From NCBI GenBank assembly GCA_037013685.1, contig CM072889.1:19787976-19851975 (forward strand): a stretch of DNA of 64,000 nucleotides, in the 5' to 3' direction. The notes beneath the pieces are model-generated. The model was not told the origin of the DNA and ran no database searches. It saw only the letters and a list, made by a program, of their open reading frames with translations. The position numbers and the translations under genes were made by a program. This document shows positions 59,701-63,510 of the stretch, in pieces (the stretch's first letter is position 1; each line of letters begins with the position of its first letter). Source of the stretch: Acridotheres tristis. Its lineage: Eukaryota; Chordata; Aves; Passeriformes; Sturnidae.

Positions 59701-60973
59701 GCTGTTTGCCCTGCCCCTCAGTTTCCAGCTGCAGCACAGCTGTTTGCCCTGCCCCTCAGTTTCCAGCTGCAGCACAGCTGTTTACCCTGCCCCTCAGTTT
59801 CCAGCTGCAGCACAGCTGTTTGCCCTGCCCCTCAGTTTCCAGCTGCAGCACAGCTGTTTGCCCTGCCCCTCAGCACTTTAATGACTGCACCCCAAGGCTT
59901 CTGTGTCTGTGCAGGGTCCCTTCGAGGCGCTGCTGATTTGGTTTTGCCTTTGAAGCATACAGCAGGGTCTCTCCTCTGGCCTGTGGTGCCAGCCAGCCTC
60001 ACAGAACAGCTCTTTAGAAAACCATTGCCAGCCTGACAAAATCAGGAGCCTGGAGAAGCCACCAGCTGGCCTTGCTGTGCTAATGGAGTGAGAGATGATG
60101 GAAATGAGTCAAACCCTGTGGTCCTGCCTTAGTCAAGGCTCTCACTGAAGCCAGTGGGAGTTCAGCTTTTAGGGAGAAATGCAGGAGTGCATTAATTTTT
60201 CTTTTTCTGTTACACAAATGTTACATGATTACAGGGAACAATGTATTTCTTGGAATAAGATGCTTTAATATTAACATCATTCTCCATTACTTTATAGATG
60301 CTGCCCTGTGTAACACGAGAAAGTTTAGTTCCCCTTGAATTAAGGGTGAACTGGTAGCATCCTATTTTCGATGCTCTTGGGAAGCTTTCAGCTAAGTGTT
60401 ACAGAAGTAGCACAGTAGTTGGAGTTGTCCTGTAAATTCATCACATTCCCAGACCTCCACAGCTTCATCTGCACTGAGTGGGACGGGGGCCTAAGCAGCT
60501 TCTCATGCTCATAAAGGAAGCCATTCTCTGCTCTTTGTTTCTTTTCTCCTGTGGAAATTATGGTATTTTATTGATTTTTTCCTGCTGTTTTTCCATGACA
60601 TACATCATGTTTCATCAGAGAAGTACACTACAGTTTCCTGACACTTTGTTTAGATGCTTGAAATTTCCTCTACAGGTTGAAGTAGGCTTTGCCTACTTTT
60701 TAGCTGACAACTGTTGAAGTTGCAAACAAGAGTTGAGTTTTGGTAAACCAAAAAAGAAAAAAAAAAAAAATAACCAAACAAAGAAGCTGTATGTCCTGCT
60801 TAATTGATTTTATGGGTGGATTTTTCTTAAATATCTGCTTCAGCTATGTGAATGTAATGTTCTGTAAGAGCATCATCTGGCTGACTCACATGTGAGGATG
60901 CAATAACACTAAAATCCTCTTTTTGCACTTAGGGCCTGACTCCAGCCCACTGCAGCCTCCTTGGTTTCAGTGA
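5596..60973 (+). CDS. MCF2: MCF2 (DBL) Rho guanine nucleotide exchange factor, whole gene
   Basis: A 30-exon coding gene, about 1102 residues when joined. All junctions are GT/AG and the phases agree throughout. The product is a Dbl-family exchange factor that loads GTP onto Rho-type GTPases at membranes. Approximate order by residue: CRAL-TRIO/SEC14-like region 20-190; spectrin-like helical region 310-520; basic linker 545-575; DH domain 604-792 ([41 protein letters not shown]); PH domain 793-920 ([26 protein letters not shown]); serine/acid-rich linker; SH3 domain 1019-1085 ([17 protein letters not shown]). The match to human MCF2 is close from the exon at 29489 to the PH domain; the SH3 end resembles paralogue MCF2L. 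Facing F9 in the convergent arrangement known from human Xq27 favours MCF2 over MCF2L, which sits beside F7/F10. Listed span is genomic; coding exons are given separately. Confidence 0.95.
5734..5830 (+). repeat. Short minisatellites after MCF2 exon 1
   Basis: Four copies plus a partial of the 12-mer GCAGGTGTGCCC (to about 5790), then four copies of GGTGCC (about 5804-5830). They lie about 85 bases inside intron 1. Confidence 0.85.
9498..9845 (+). repeat. 21-bp minisatellite in intron 1
   Basis: About 16-17 copies of CAGCCTGGCACAGGGATGTTC with variants (CCTGCCTGGC, CCAGCCTGAC). Because 21 is a multiple of three, all frames stay open, which explains the repetitive ORFs here. Confidence 0.95.
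10829..11300 (+). repeat. Interstitial telomere-like array (TTAGGG)n
   Basis: About 470 bases of TTAGGG on the plus strand, with degenerate hexamers TTTGGG, TTAAGG, TACGGG and TTATGG. The most perfect run is about 10986-11046. It lies inside intron 1 of MCF2, so it is interstitial and not a chromosome end. Confidence 0.95.
11950..11988 (+). repeat. Short TTTGTCAC-type tandem repeat
   Basis: Four copies of the 10-mer CTTTGTCACT in intron 1. Confidence 0.85.
13204..13412 (+). repeat. 24-bp minisatellite in intron 1
   Basis: About nine copies of GGAGATGGGCACAGGNNAGATCCA, some shorter or longer by a few bases. Confidence 0.92.
16137..16205 (+). CDS. MCF2: MCF2 exon 2, start of CRAL-TRIO region
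   Basis: Encodes [20 protein letters not shown] then FLSG across the next junction. It follows a TTTCTGCAG acceptor and ends at GTGAGT. It resembles the MCF2L segment that begins VPLCAADI and ends AYLSGGRG. Phase is one base in and one base out. Confidence 0.9.
16769..16883 (+). CDS. MCF2: MCF2 exon 3, CRAL-TRIO region
   Basis: Encodes [19 protein letters not shown], then a segment ending [10 protein letters not shown]. Acceptor TTTTTTGCAG, donor GTATGG. This is the early strand-helix part of the SEC14-like fold shared with MCF2L and MCF2L2. Confidence 0.92.
18885..19365 (+). mobile_element. CR1-family LINE 3' fragment, plus orientation
   Basis: Contains diverged CR1 landmarks in order: GTGCAGTTCTGGGTGCCAGA, the mid-region TTAGGACAGACTTTAGGAAG, GGAACAGTTTCCCTAGAGAT, then GGTCAGTTGGTTTAGATTAT and CCCTTCCTACTGAAATATCC just before an ATTCT tail. 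No reverse transcriptase frame remains, so it is a dead 5'-truncated copy. Confidence 0.7.
19366..19598 (+). repeat. ATTCT pentanucleotide microsatellite
   Basis: About 230 bases of ATTCT with interruptions ATTCTA and ATTCTG. It directly continues from the CR1 3' end, whose family carries short terminal ATTCT-type repeats, so it probably expanded from that tail. Confidence 0.95.
21826..22330 (+). repeat. 20-21-bp G-run minisatellite
   Basis: About 25 copies of GGGGACACTCCTGGGGACAG with variants (GGGGGAAG, GGGGGCAG, ACAGTCCTG, ACATTCCTG). A second-order duplication is visible: the block near 21885-22030 recurs near 22060-22210. Every unit has at least two runs of four G's. Confidence 0.95.
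22450..22805 (-). mobile_element. CR1 LINE 3' fragment, minus orientation
   Basis: Plus strand shows the reverse complement of a CR1 end: GATCATCCAGTCCAACCCCC, then GGAGCAGGCTGTGCTGG, CCAGAGAAGGAGATTTCCCA, TTCAGATGGAATTCCTGTGT and GTGCCTGTTGCCCCTTGTCC. It ends about 140 bases before exon 4. Confidence 0.88.
22945..23035 (+). CDS. MCF2: MCF2 exon 4, CRAL-TRIO region
   Basis: Encodes [20 protein letters not shown] then [11 protein letters not shown]. Acceptor TCTTGCAG, donor GTAAGT, leaving phase zero. The DRR-DTWTSVK block matches the MCF2L pattern DRRRDKWTSVK. A CR1 fragment lies just upstream in the preceding intron. Confidence 0.93.
24975..25050 (+). repeat. 9-bp repeat in the proximal 5' UTR
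   Basis: About eight copies of CATCCTCGG / CATCCGCAG ending some 37 bases before the ATG at 25087. On the minus strand it would read as Asp-Ala-Glu repeats, which I take as coincidence. Confidence 0.88.
25087..25134 (+). CDS. MCF2: MCF2 alternative first coding exon (proximal promoter)
   Basis: Encodes [16 protein letters not shown] and ends at GTAAGG in phase zero, so it splices directly to the exon at 29489 and bypasses exons 1-4. Human MCF2 short isoforms begin with a very similar peptide (MAEANPRRG...) joined to the same [10 protein letters not shown] block. The resulting protein, about 1008 residues, lacks the first part of the CRAL-TRIO region. The exon lies in a second CpG-rich block. 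Confidence 0.85.
25290..25900 (+). repeat. GGTACC-rich minisatellite, 19-bp unit
   Basis: About 30 copies of CTGGTACCGCTGGGTATCC, with variants ending GGTACTG or GGAACTG. It starts about 155 bases after the alternative first exon's donor. The core GGTACC is shared with the array beside the distal first exon, though unit lengths differ. Confidence 0.93.
25905..26060 (+). repeat. CCGGTCCC-type GC-rich repeat
   Basis: Several copies of a roughly 40-60-base block built from GTCCCGGTCCCTGTGTCGGC and GCTCCCGGTGCCCCG. It adjoins the 19-bp array. Confidence 0.85.
29489..29608 (+). CDS. MCF2: MCF2 exon 5, CRAL-TRIO region
   Basis: Encodes [20 protein letters not shown] then [20 protein letters not shown]. 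Nearly identical to human MCF2. Acceptor TTTCTTGCAG, donor GTACGG. It is the common exon joined by both alternative starts. A roughly 50-bp duplication (29622-29705) begins just inside the next intron. Confidence 0.97.
29622..29705 (+). repeat. Tandem duplication just after exon 5
   Basis: Two copies of a roughly 46-50-base block containing GGGAGGGCTCGGGGTGATGC and TGTCCCCAGGGCTGG. It begins within 15 bases of the exon 5 donor but does not include the donor itself. Confidence 0.85.
29712..29971 (+). repeat. MCF2: Roughly 60-bp repeat carrying copies of the exon 6 acceptor
   Basis: Four upstream copies plus the real junction. Each has CAGTGCCCTGTGTGTGTGCA then G, a GGGGTTGTGATGGGCACAGG body and CCCAGGTGAGAT. 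One copy reads GGGGTCATGGTGGGC, similar to the exon start GTGGTCATGCTGAGC. Every unit holds both an acceptor-like and a donor-like site. Confidence 0.93.
29972..30088 (+). CDS. MCF2: MCF2 exon 6, CRAL-TRIO region
   Basis: Encodes [20 protein letters not shown] then [19 protein letters not shown], close to human MCF2. The donor is GTGAGT. The acceptor, GTGTGTGCAG, is the last of about five tandem copies of the same acceptor. Confidence 0.97.
30749..30898 (+). CDS. MCF2: MCF2 exon 7
   Basis: Encodes [20 protein letters not shown] then [20 protein letters not shown] and [10 protein letters not shown]. Human MCF2 has the same block. The donor (AAG then GTAGGG) is the first copy of a long 32-bp minisatellite that duplicates this exon-intron boundary. 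Confidence 0.97.
30885..31990 (+). repeat. MCF2: 32-bp minisatellite duplicating the exon 7 donor
   Basis: About 36 copies, counting the real junction as the first. The unit begins CCAGCTCAAGGTAGGGCTCT and ends GTGCCACCACTG. About 27 keep AAGGT at the donor position and about nine have AAGGC. A few units are shortened to about 19 bases (GTGCCAGCTCAAGG). Confidence 0.97.
31991..35249 (+). other. MCF2: Remainder of MCF2 intron 7
   Basis: After the splice-donor array, 32000-33880 and 34450-35240 appear unique, with no supportable exon. The telomere-like array in between is listed separately. Confidence 0.6.
33890..34445 (+). repeat. Telomere-like 12-bp array GTTATGTTAGGG
   Basis: About 550 bases of mixed TTATGG, TTATGT and TTAGGG hexamers. 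The distal third is regular GTTATGTTAGGG. An 'ATAACATGCTGTGTTATG' block recurs three times near 34010-34145. It is related to, but much more diverged than, the array at 10829. Confidence 0.93.
35250..35374 (+). CDS. MCF2: MCF2 exon 8
   Basis: Encodes [20 protein letters not shown], then a glutamate/glutamine-rich stretch ending [10 protein letters not shown]. Human has [13 protein letters not shown] and GDWQTIN at the ends. The middle is variable. Acceptor GTTGTGCAG, donor GTGAGT. Confidence 0.94.
35826..35940 (+). CDS. MCF2: MCF2 exon 9, spectrin-like repeat
   Basis: Encodes [20 protein letters not shown] then [19 protein letters not shown]. The second half is almost identical to human MCF2. 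This is the amphipathic helical start of the spectrin-like repeat. Donor GTAGGA. Confidence 0.96.
36279..36398 (+). CDS. MCF2: MCF2 exon 10, spectrin-like repeat
   Basis: Encodes [20 protein letters not shown] then [20 protein letters not shown]. Acceptor GTGTCTAG, donor GTGAGC. Phase zero at both ends. Confidence 0.95.
36399..38858 (+). other. MCF2: MCF2 introns 10 and 11
   Basis: Non-coding sequence on both sides of exon 11 (37474-37665). No repeat array and no recognisable mobile element or RNA were seen. Confidence 0.5.
37474..37665 (+). CDS. MCF2: MCF2 exon 11, spectrin-like repeat
   Basis: Encodes [40 protein letters not shown], then a basic helix ending LELHTRLQQ. Strong match to the human block [20 protein letters not shown]. 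Acceptor TCCCTGCAG, donor GTGCGG. Confidence 0.97.
38859..39050 (+). CDS. MCF2: MCF2 exon 12, helical region
   Basis: Encodes [40 protein letters not shown], ending SILTPELK. Human has QCCDEGECLLANQEIDKFQSKE. Acceptor TCCCCAG, donor GTAAGC. Confidence 0.97.
39180..39455 (+). repeat. MCF2: Repeat carrying copies of the exon 13 acceptor
   Basis: Five upstream copies plus the real site. Each contains a pyrimidine-rich TGTTCTGCTCTGTGTGCAGT then GCCA and TGACNTCTGTNATTTTTTT. The unit is about 45-60 bases; the last two copies (TTATTTTTTTATTTATTTTG type) are nearly identical. Confidence 0.93.
39450..39621 (+). CDS. MCF2: MCF2 exon 13, end of helical region and proline linker
   Basis: Encodes [20 protein letters not shown], then a segment with [18 protein letters not shown] and ending LFSPKHG. 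The start was chosen because it gives the same length as human before LKLENIRS. In-frame alternative acceptors lie at 39456, 39462 and 39471. The upstream intron holds tandem copies of this acceptor. Confidence 0.9.
39622..42370 (+). other. MCF2: MCF2 intron 13
   Basis: 2.7 kb, mostly unique and AT-rich at both ends, with a minisatellite near 41.5-41.8 kb. No extra exon could be supported. Confidence 0.55.
41525..41775 (+). repeat. CTGGGCTGG minisatellite in intron 13
   Basis: Irregular tandem copies built from CTGGGCTGGAACAGCTGGGC and TAACCTGGAACATCTGGGCT, with a unit of about 20-30 bases. Confidence 0.9.
42371..42459 (+). CDS. MCF2: MCF2 exon 14, basic linker
   Basis: Encodes [20 protein letters not shown] then PRKTPSSRK. 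Phase fits on both sides (one base in, zero out), with a pyrimidine-rich tract before CCCGAG and donor GTAAGA. This segment is absent from the human canonical form as I remember it, so it may be an alternative exon. The KK/RK pattern suggests a charged or phosphorylatable linker. Confidence 0.85.
42987..43075 (+). CDS. MCF2: MCF2 exon 15, linker before DH
   Basis: Encodes [20 protein letters not shown] then SDDSLDILK. Human has IEVVPDCQEKR and SLDVLK. Acceptor TTTCTCCTCCAG; donor GTAAGC. Acidic and serine-rich just before the catalytic domain. Confidence 0.93.
43367..43433 (+). CDS. MCF2: MCF2 exon 16, DH domain start (CR1)
   Basis: Encodes [20 protein letters not shown] then VLT. The E-x-x-Y/V-E-L pattern is the DH conserved region 1 that contacts the GTPase switch region in the Dbl family. 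Acceptor CATTTTAG, donor GTGAGT. Confidence 0.97.
43434..45139 (+). other. MCF2: MCF2 intron 16
   Basis: 1.7 kb within the DH-coding region. Unique-looking, AT-rich in its middle, with no repeat array or gene seen. Confidence 0.5.
45140..45255 (+). CDS. MCF2: MCF2 exon 17, DH domain
   Basis: Encodes [20 protein letters not shown] then [18 protein letters not shown]. Matches human [21 protein letters not shown]. Donor GTATGG splits the next codon two bases in. Confidence 0.97.
45368..45437 (+). CDS. MCF2: MCF2 exon 18, DH domain
   Basis: Encodes [20 protein letters not shown] then FLDR. The intron before it is only 112 bases. Acceptor CTCTTGCAG, donor GTGGGT. Confidence 0.95.
45750..45842 (+). 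CDS. MCF2: MCF2 exon 19, DH domain
   Basis: Encodes [20 protein letters not shown] then [11 protein letters not shown]. Donor GTGAGC at 45843 is followed 24 bases later by a second copy of the same donor, in frame and without a stop. The human block is [17 protein letters not shown]. Confidence 0.97.
45828..45875 (+). repeat. MCF2: 24-bp tandem duplication of the exon 19 donor
   Basis: CTTCCAGGTGAGCTTCTCCT is followed by CTTCCTCCAGGTGAGCTTCT. The second donor is at 45867. Use of it would add eight in-frame residues (VSFSSFLQ). Confidence 0.9.
46047..46468 (+). repeat. 35-bp AT-rich minisatellite in intron 19
   Basis: About 12 copies of a unit containing GCTCTGTTATTCCCGTGTTT then TATAATATTCCTGTA. 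The first copies read TTTCCATG, later ones TTCCCGTG, so variants spread along the array. Confidence 0.95.
46591..46683 (+). CDS. MCF2: MCF2 exon 20, DH domain (CR3)
   Basis: Encodes [20 protein letters not shown] then [24 protein letters not shown] is the hallmark conserved region 3 of DH domains. Acceptor GTGTTCCAG, donor GTATTT. Confidence 0.98.
46684..47618 (+). other. MCF2: MCF2 intron 20
   Basis: Unique-looking intron sequence; nothing supportable besides the flanking exons. Confidence 0.5.
47619..47744 (+). CDS. MCF2: MCF2 exon 21, DH domain end
   Basis: Encodes [42 protein letters not shown]. Human has [22 protein letters not shown]. The donor GTGAGT is followed nine bases later by a duplicate, GTGAGC. 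Confidence 0.97.
47745..48456 (+). other. MCF2: MCF2 intron 21
   Basis: Unique-looking intron sequence after the duplicated exon 21 donor, ending in a long T/C-rich acceptor tract. No gene seen. Confidence 0.5.
48457..48678 (+). CDS. MCF2: MCF2 exon 22, PH domain
   Basis: The largest coding exon. Encodes [20 protein letters not shown], then [20 protein letters not shown], then [17 protein letters not shown], ending YSFKHFLK. These are the first strands of the PH domain that binds membrane lipids and packs on the DH domain. Acceptor CTCCCCAG, donor GTAAGG. Confidence 0.98.
49858..49955 (-). mobile_element. CR1 LINE tail fragment, minus orientation
   Basis: GTTGGAAAACACCTCCAAGA, then TGAGTCCAACTGTTGGACCA and ACTAAACCATGTCCCTAAGT. 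This is the reverse complement of a common avian CR1 3' end. Confidence 0.75.
50560..50735 (+). mobile_element. CR1 LINE tail fragment, plus orientation
   Basis: CAGCTGCCCAGGGCAGGGGT, AGCCATGTGGATGTGCCATT, then GGCTGGACTCGATGGTCTCA and TTTTCCAGCCTCAATG. Same CR1 subfamily type as the fragment at 49858 but in the opposite orientation. Confidence 0.78.
51707..51799 (+). CDS. MCF2: MCF2 exon 23, PH domain
   Basis: Encodes [20 protein letters not shown] then [11 protein letters not shown]. Human has VGITEYVKGDNRKFEIWYGEKEEVYIVQ. Acceptor GATTTGCAG, donor GTTTGT (weak). Confidence 0.97.
52089..52167 (+). CDS. MCF2: MCF2 exon 24, PH domain C-terminal helix
   Basis: Encodes [20 protein letters not shown] then QQELIK plus one base. 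This is the closing helix of the PH domain, with the conserved tryptophan. Acceptor TCTTCCAG, donor GTACAT. Confidence 0.97.
52168..53308 (+). other. MCF2: MCF2 introns 24 and 25
   Basis: Short introns around exon 25 (52699-52762). Intron 25 has short GGACAGGAGG repeats near 52858 and GGGCAAAAACAGGGC repeats near 53015-53110. Confidence 0.5.
52699..52762 (+). CDS. MCF2: MCF2 exon 25, linker
   Basis: Encodes [20 protein letters not shown] then D. Low-complexity linker after the PH domain. Phase fits both neighbours; acceptor CCAGCAG, donor GTGAGT. Sequence conservation is not obvious to me. Confidence 0.8.
53309..53415 (+). CDS. MCF2: MCF2 exon 26, serine/acid linker
   Basis: Encodes [20 protein letters not shown] then [16 protein letters not shown]. 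Basic RKQQRAS followed by SSEEND looks like a kinase-type site cluster (inference). Acceptor CCACCCAG, donor GTGTGA (weak). Confidence 0.85.
53501..53613 (+). CDS. MCF2: MCF2 exon 27, acidic linker
   Basis: Encodes [20 protein letters not shown], then [21 protein letters not shown]2L has a comparable GWSKTSHSLEA...acidic stretch before its SH3 domain. Acceptor TGTCTTGCAG, donor GTAGGT. Confidence 0.9.
53700..54330. mobile_element. Possible LTR or other inserted element in intron 27
   Basis: A markedly AT-rich block inside GC-rich introns. It starts TTGTTTATTGCAGAAGCACA, has AAGCAAAATGCAATGGCAGA-type internal repeats and TTACTCAC-rich sequence. TTTATT near its left end would be a minus-strand poly(A) signal. 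No terminal repeats or frames prove it; the LTR idea is inference. Confidence 0.3.
54588..54700 (+). CDS. MCF2: MCF2 exon 28, SH3 domain first half
   Basis: Encodes [20 protein letters not shown] then [25 protein letters not shown] corresponds to the ALYDY position of SH3 domains, and the acidic n-Src-loop-like segment precedes the binding tryptophan. Acceptor TGCCACAG; donor GTAGGT splits the Trp codon. Confidence 0.93.
54701..56028 (+). other. MCF2: MCF2 intron 28
   Basis: Intron splitting the SH3 domain. Contains a short CR1-like fragment near 55440-55500; otherwise nothing seen. Confidence 0.5.
55440..55500 (-). mobile_element. Short CR1-like tail fragment
   Basis: AATAGAATATTTCAATTGCA, then AAGGATCATCTAGTCCCGCT. 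This is the reverse complement of the same kind of end seen before the ATTCT array at 19340-19370. Confidence 0.6.
56029..56129 (+). CDS. MCF2: MCF2 exon 29, SH3 domain second half
   Basis: Encodes [20 protein letters not shown] then [23 protein letters not shown] is the conserved G-W/Y-I/F-P-S-x-Y/L end of SH3 domains. Acceptor ATTCCAAG, donor GTATTT. If the intron were retained, a stop follows two codons later. Confidence 0.93.
56130..60932 (+). other. MCF2: MCF2 intron 29 (last intron)
   Basis: 4.8 kb with a GTTT microsatellite near 56306-56325, a poly(A) run near 56879-56898 and the 38-bp array. An alternative terminal exon here cannot be ruled out. No other gene seen. Confidence 0.5.
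59378..59873 (+). repeat. 38-bp minisatellite in the last intron
   Basis: About 13 copies of a unit reading CCTCAGTTTCCAGCTGCAGC then ACAGCTGTTTGCCCTGCC, with variants GCCCAGCTGTTTACC. Each unit includes pyrimidine-rich sequence before CAG. Confidence 0.95.
60933..60973 (+). CDS. MCF2: MCF2 exon 30, probable last coding exon
   Basis: Encodes [13 protein letters not shown] and a TGA stop at 60971-60973. It was chosen because it follows a good acceptor (CTCTTTTTGCACTTAG), keeps phase with exon 29, and leads into an AT-rich 3' UTR with a consensus poly(A) signal. The 4.8-kb preceding intron could hold another terminal exon; a weaker candidate starts at about 58539 after AAACAG. Confidence 0.6.
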
Positions 60974-62165
60974 GGTCTGGATCAGGTCAAACTGACACCT
61001 CAGGGTTGTCACCAATCACTTAGGGTCCCAAAGTGTCCCAGGGCTGAACCTGTATCTAGCAAGTGTTGAAGTTTACATTAATGTATGTACTTTTGGAACA
61101 CGTGCCATAAATCCAAGCTAAGTGTCCATGTTTGCACTAAGGATGTTCTTGTGATAAGACTTTTTCAGCATCTTTAACAATAATGTATCTATTGAACTTT
61201 TGAGGGAGGAAAAAAAGAATGTTGAAGACTCATAATTTAATTTTGTGTTTCTTTGTCTAGTTGTGCTTTTTGTAGAACACAGGTAGGTGCAGGTGCTTTG
61301 AACTTTTAAGCAGAAGTGTGCAAAGAGCACCTGAGTGTGTGGAAGCAGGGTTAATGGTGTGCATGCAGTAGTGAATTTGCTCTGCCCCAGCCAAACGAGA
61401 TGTTCATACCTTGGGCTAAAGGGGGACCTTTATGATCTTTTATTTGTGAGCCAGTCCTTAGGCACAGCCCCCAGTTGAGTTAAAACGTGCTGGGTTTGTT
61501 TTGTGACCTTTTCCGTGTGGAGGAATTGTGGCCTGGGGGTTCCCCAGTGGCCGTTTCTCCACTCTGGGTCTCCAGTTTTGGGGTGACCCTTGTGCACCCT
61601 CAGAGCTGGGCCCAGCTGAGTCTGGGCTGAGCAGAACCAAGAGCCAGCAGATCCTTCAGCCTCTGGCAATCCCAGTTCAACCACTGAAGGTTCTCTCATC
61701 TACTTTCAAATCAATCACAGGGCACTAATTAGCTGGGAGAGCAGGAGTGTCTTAAGTTCCTGTTGGGGCTGTTTATAGTGGTAACAATTCTTGTGGTAAC
61801 AATGCACATTTTGAGGTACAACTGTAAATATTTGTCTGAGACATAGCACACATTGCATATGAAATGATTTTAATCTTTTTTGTCTTCCATAGTTTTAAAT
61901 CGAAGCTTTTATTAATTTTAGGGGGTTGATAAGTTCTGCAAATCTGAATGTACAGTCCGAGGTTTTTAACATTTGAAACTTTGCACACATGGTATGTTCC
62001 CCTGAGTATGCTGTTGAACTAGGCTCTTCATGTATATGTATAAATTACAGTAGAGAATTTTCTGACTGCAAGTTTAAATGAACTATATTGTATATGTACC
62101 TGTAAAAAAATGTGTTAAATCTATATTTAAAGATTAAAAACTTGTTAAATAAATCCATCTCAGAA
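60974..62165 (+). other. MCF2: MCF2 3' UTR
   Basis: About 1.2 kb with no sustained open frame, becoming AT-rich towards its end. It finishes at the AATAAA at 62148-62153. Several AT-rich blocks (about 61160-61260, 61770-62150) look like typical UTR sequence. Confidence 0.6.
62148..62153 (+). terminator. MCF2: MCF2 poly(A) signal AATAAA
   Basis: Canonical AATAAA in a strongly AT-rich context after the last plus-strand exon. Cleavage is expected 10-30 bases downstream. Confidence 0.65.
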
Positions 62166-62409
62166 TATGCAATTCTGTTCAAAGACGCATCTGCTAGAAT
62201 TCTAGAGAAAAAAAACCTGCTCACAGTGTTGGTTTTATTTCATTTCCTTGGAACAACTTAAAACCTTCTTACATGCATTTTGATTTTAAGGTAAGCAGTG
62301 GCAGATGATCCAATTAAATTCTTGCTGGATGCAGTGGCAGTGAAAGTGGGAGAGGCACTTTGGCACTCACACCAAAGTCTGAACGAGCAGCTGCTGCCAC
62401 CCTGCCCTG

Positions 62410-62975
62410 GCTAAGGATGTCCCCAGCCCTCCCTGCATCCATCCCAGCAGGGTCAGGGTGTCCCCAGCCCTCCCTGAATCCATCCCAGCAGGGTCAGGGT
62501 GTCCCCAGCCCCCCCCCGTGTCCATCCCAGCAGGGTCAGGGTGTCCCCAGCCCCCTCTGTGTCCATCCCAGCACAGCTCAGGGTGTCCCCAGCCTCCCCT
62601 GCATCCATCCCAGCACAGCTCAGGGTGTCCCCAGCCCCCTCTGTGTCCATCCCAGCACAGCTCAGGGTGTCCCCAGCCCTCCCTGCATCCATCCCAGCAG
62701 GGTCAGGGTGTCCCCAGCCCTCCCTGCATCCATCCCAGCAGGGTCAGGGTGTCCCCAGCCCCCTCTGTGTCCATCCCAGCAGGGTCAGGGTGTCCCCAGC
62801 CCCCTCTGTGTCCATCCCAGCACAGCTCAGGGTGTCCCCAGCCCTCCCTGCATCCATCCCAGCAGGGTCAGGGTGTCCCCAGCCCCCCCCGTGTCCATCC
62901 CAGCAGGGTCAGGGTGTCCCCAGCCCCCTCTGTGTCCATCCCAGCACAGCTCAGGGTGTCCCCAGCCCCAGCCTC
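62410..62975 (+). repeat. 41-bp minisatellite between MCF2 and F9
   Basis: About 14 copies of CAGGGTGTCCCCAGCCCTCC then CTGCATCCATCCCAGCAGGGT, alternating with CACAGCTCAGGG and CCCCTCTGTGTCC variants. Variants alternate in patches, as expected for repeat turnover. Confidence 0.95.
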
Positions 62976-63424
62976 CCTTTCCTTCCAGCACTGGGCAGAG
63001 CTGCCAGGAGCCTGCTCTGGGCTGAGGACCGTGGCTGCTGCCCGTGATGAACCCCAGCCTGTTCCATGTGTTTGGGAGCAGTGTGGGTGCCCTGCTGGGT
63101 GTGTTCCCCTCCCTCCTGGCTCCTGTTCCTGCGATGCTGCTGAGGCACCAGTGCCTGCTGGGCTTCCCTTGCCCACCCTGCCGTGTGCCAGCTGTGGGCA
63201 GTGCCGGTGGCACGCTGGCCTGGGACACGTGTGAGCCATTCCCCTGCTGATCCATCAACCTCTGCATTCGGGATCTGGGCTCTCACACCACCACAGCAGC
63301 ACCAGTGCATTCAGAATGCAGCCCTGCGTCATTAAAAGGGCTTTTTATTTCCCTATTACCACATTCTCGTCGCGTTCTCTCAACTTTTGCCTTCCAAGAG
63401 CAGAAGTTACTTCATTTAGAAATG
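62976..63424. other. MCF2-F9 intergenic spacer
   Basis: Between the 41-bp array and the F9 poly(A) signal. GC-rich and unique, with no supportable gene. Confidence 0.5.
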
Positions 63425-63430
63425 TTTATT
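63425..63430 (-). terminator. F9: Probable F9 poly(A) signal
   Basis: TTTATT on the plus strand reads AATAAA on the minus strand, about 81 bases past the F9 stop codon. This would give a very short 3' UTR. A second copy at 63344-63349 is an alternative. Confidence 0.5.
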
Positions 63431-63510
63431 GAAATGCAAGGATCTCTGAGAACCACGGAGCTCGCTGTGGTCCCTCTGCAGCTCCCGAGTCCATCCCCAG
63501 CACTCCCGGG

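Noticed and set aside
59172..60036. 254-codon cysteine-rich frame
   Set aside because: Mostly translation of the 38-bp repeat.
5596..60973. Assigning the gene to MCF2L instead of MCF2
   Set aside because: The N-terminal and spectrin-like blocks match MCF2 more closely, the MAEA start peptide is MCF2-like, and the neighbour is F9 and not F7/F10.
62360..63310. Proline/serine-rich frames of 180-258 codons
   Set aside because: Mostly the 41-bp minisatellite; it lies beyond the MCF2 poly(A) signal and is open on both strands.
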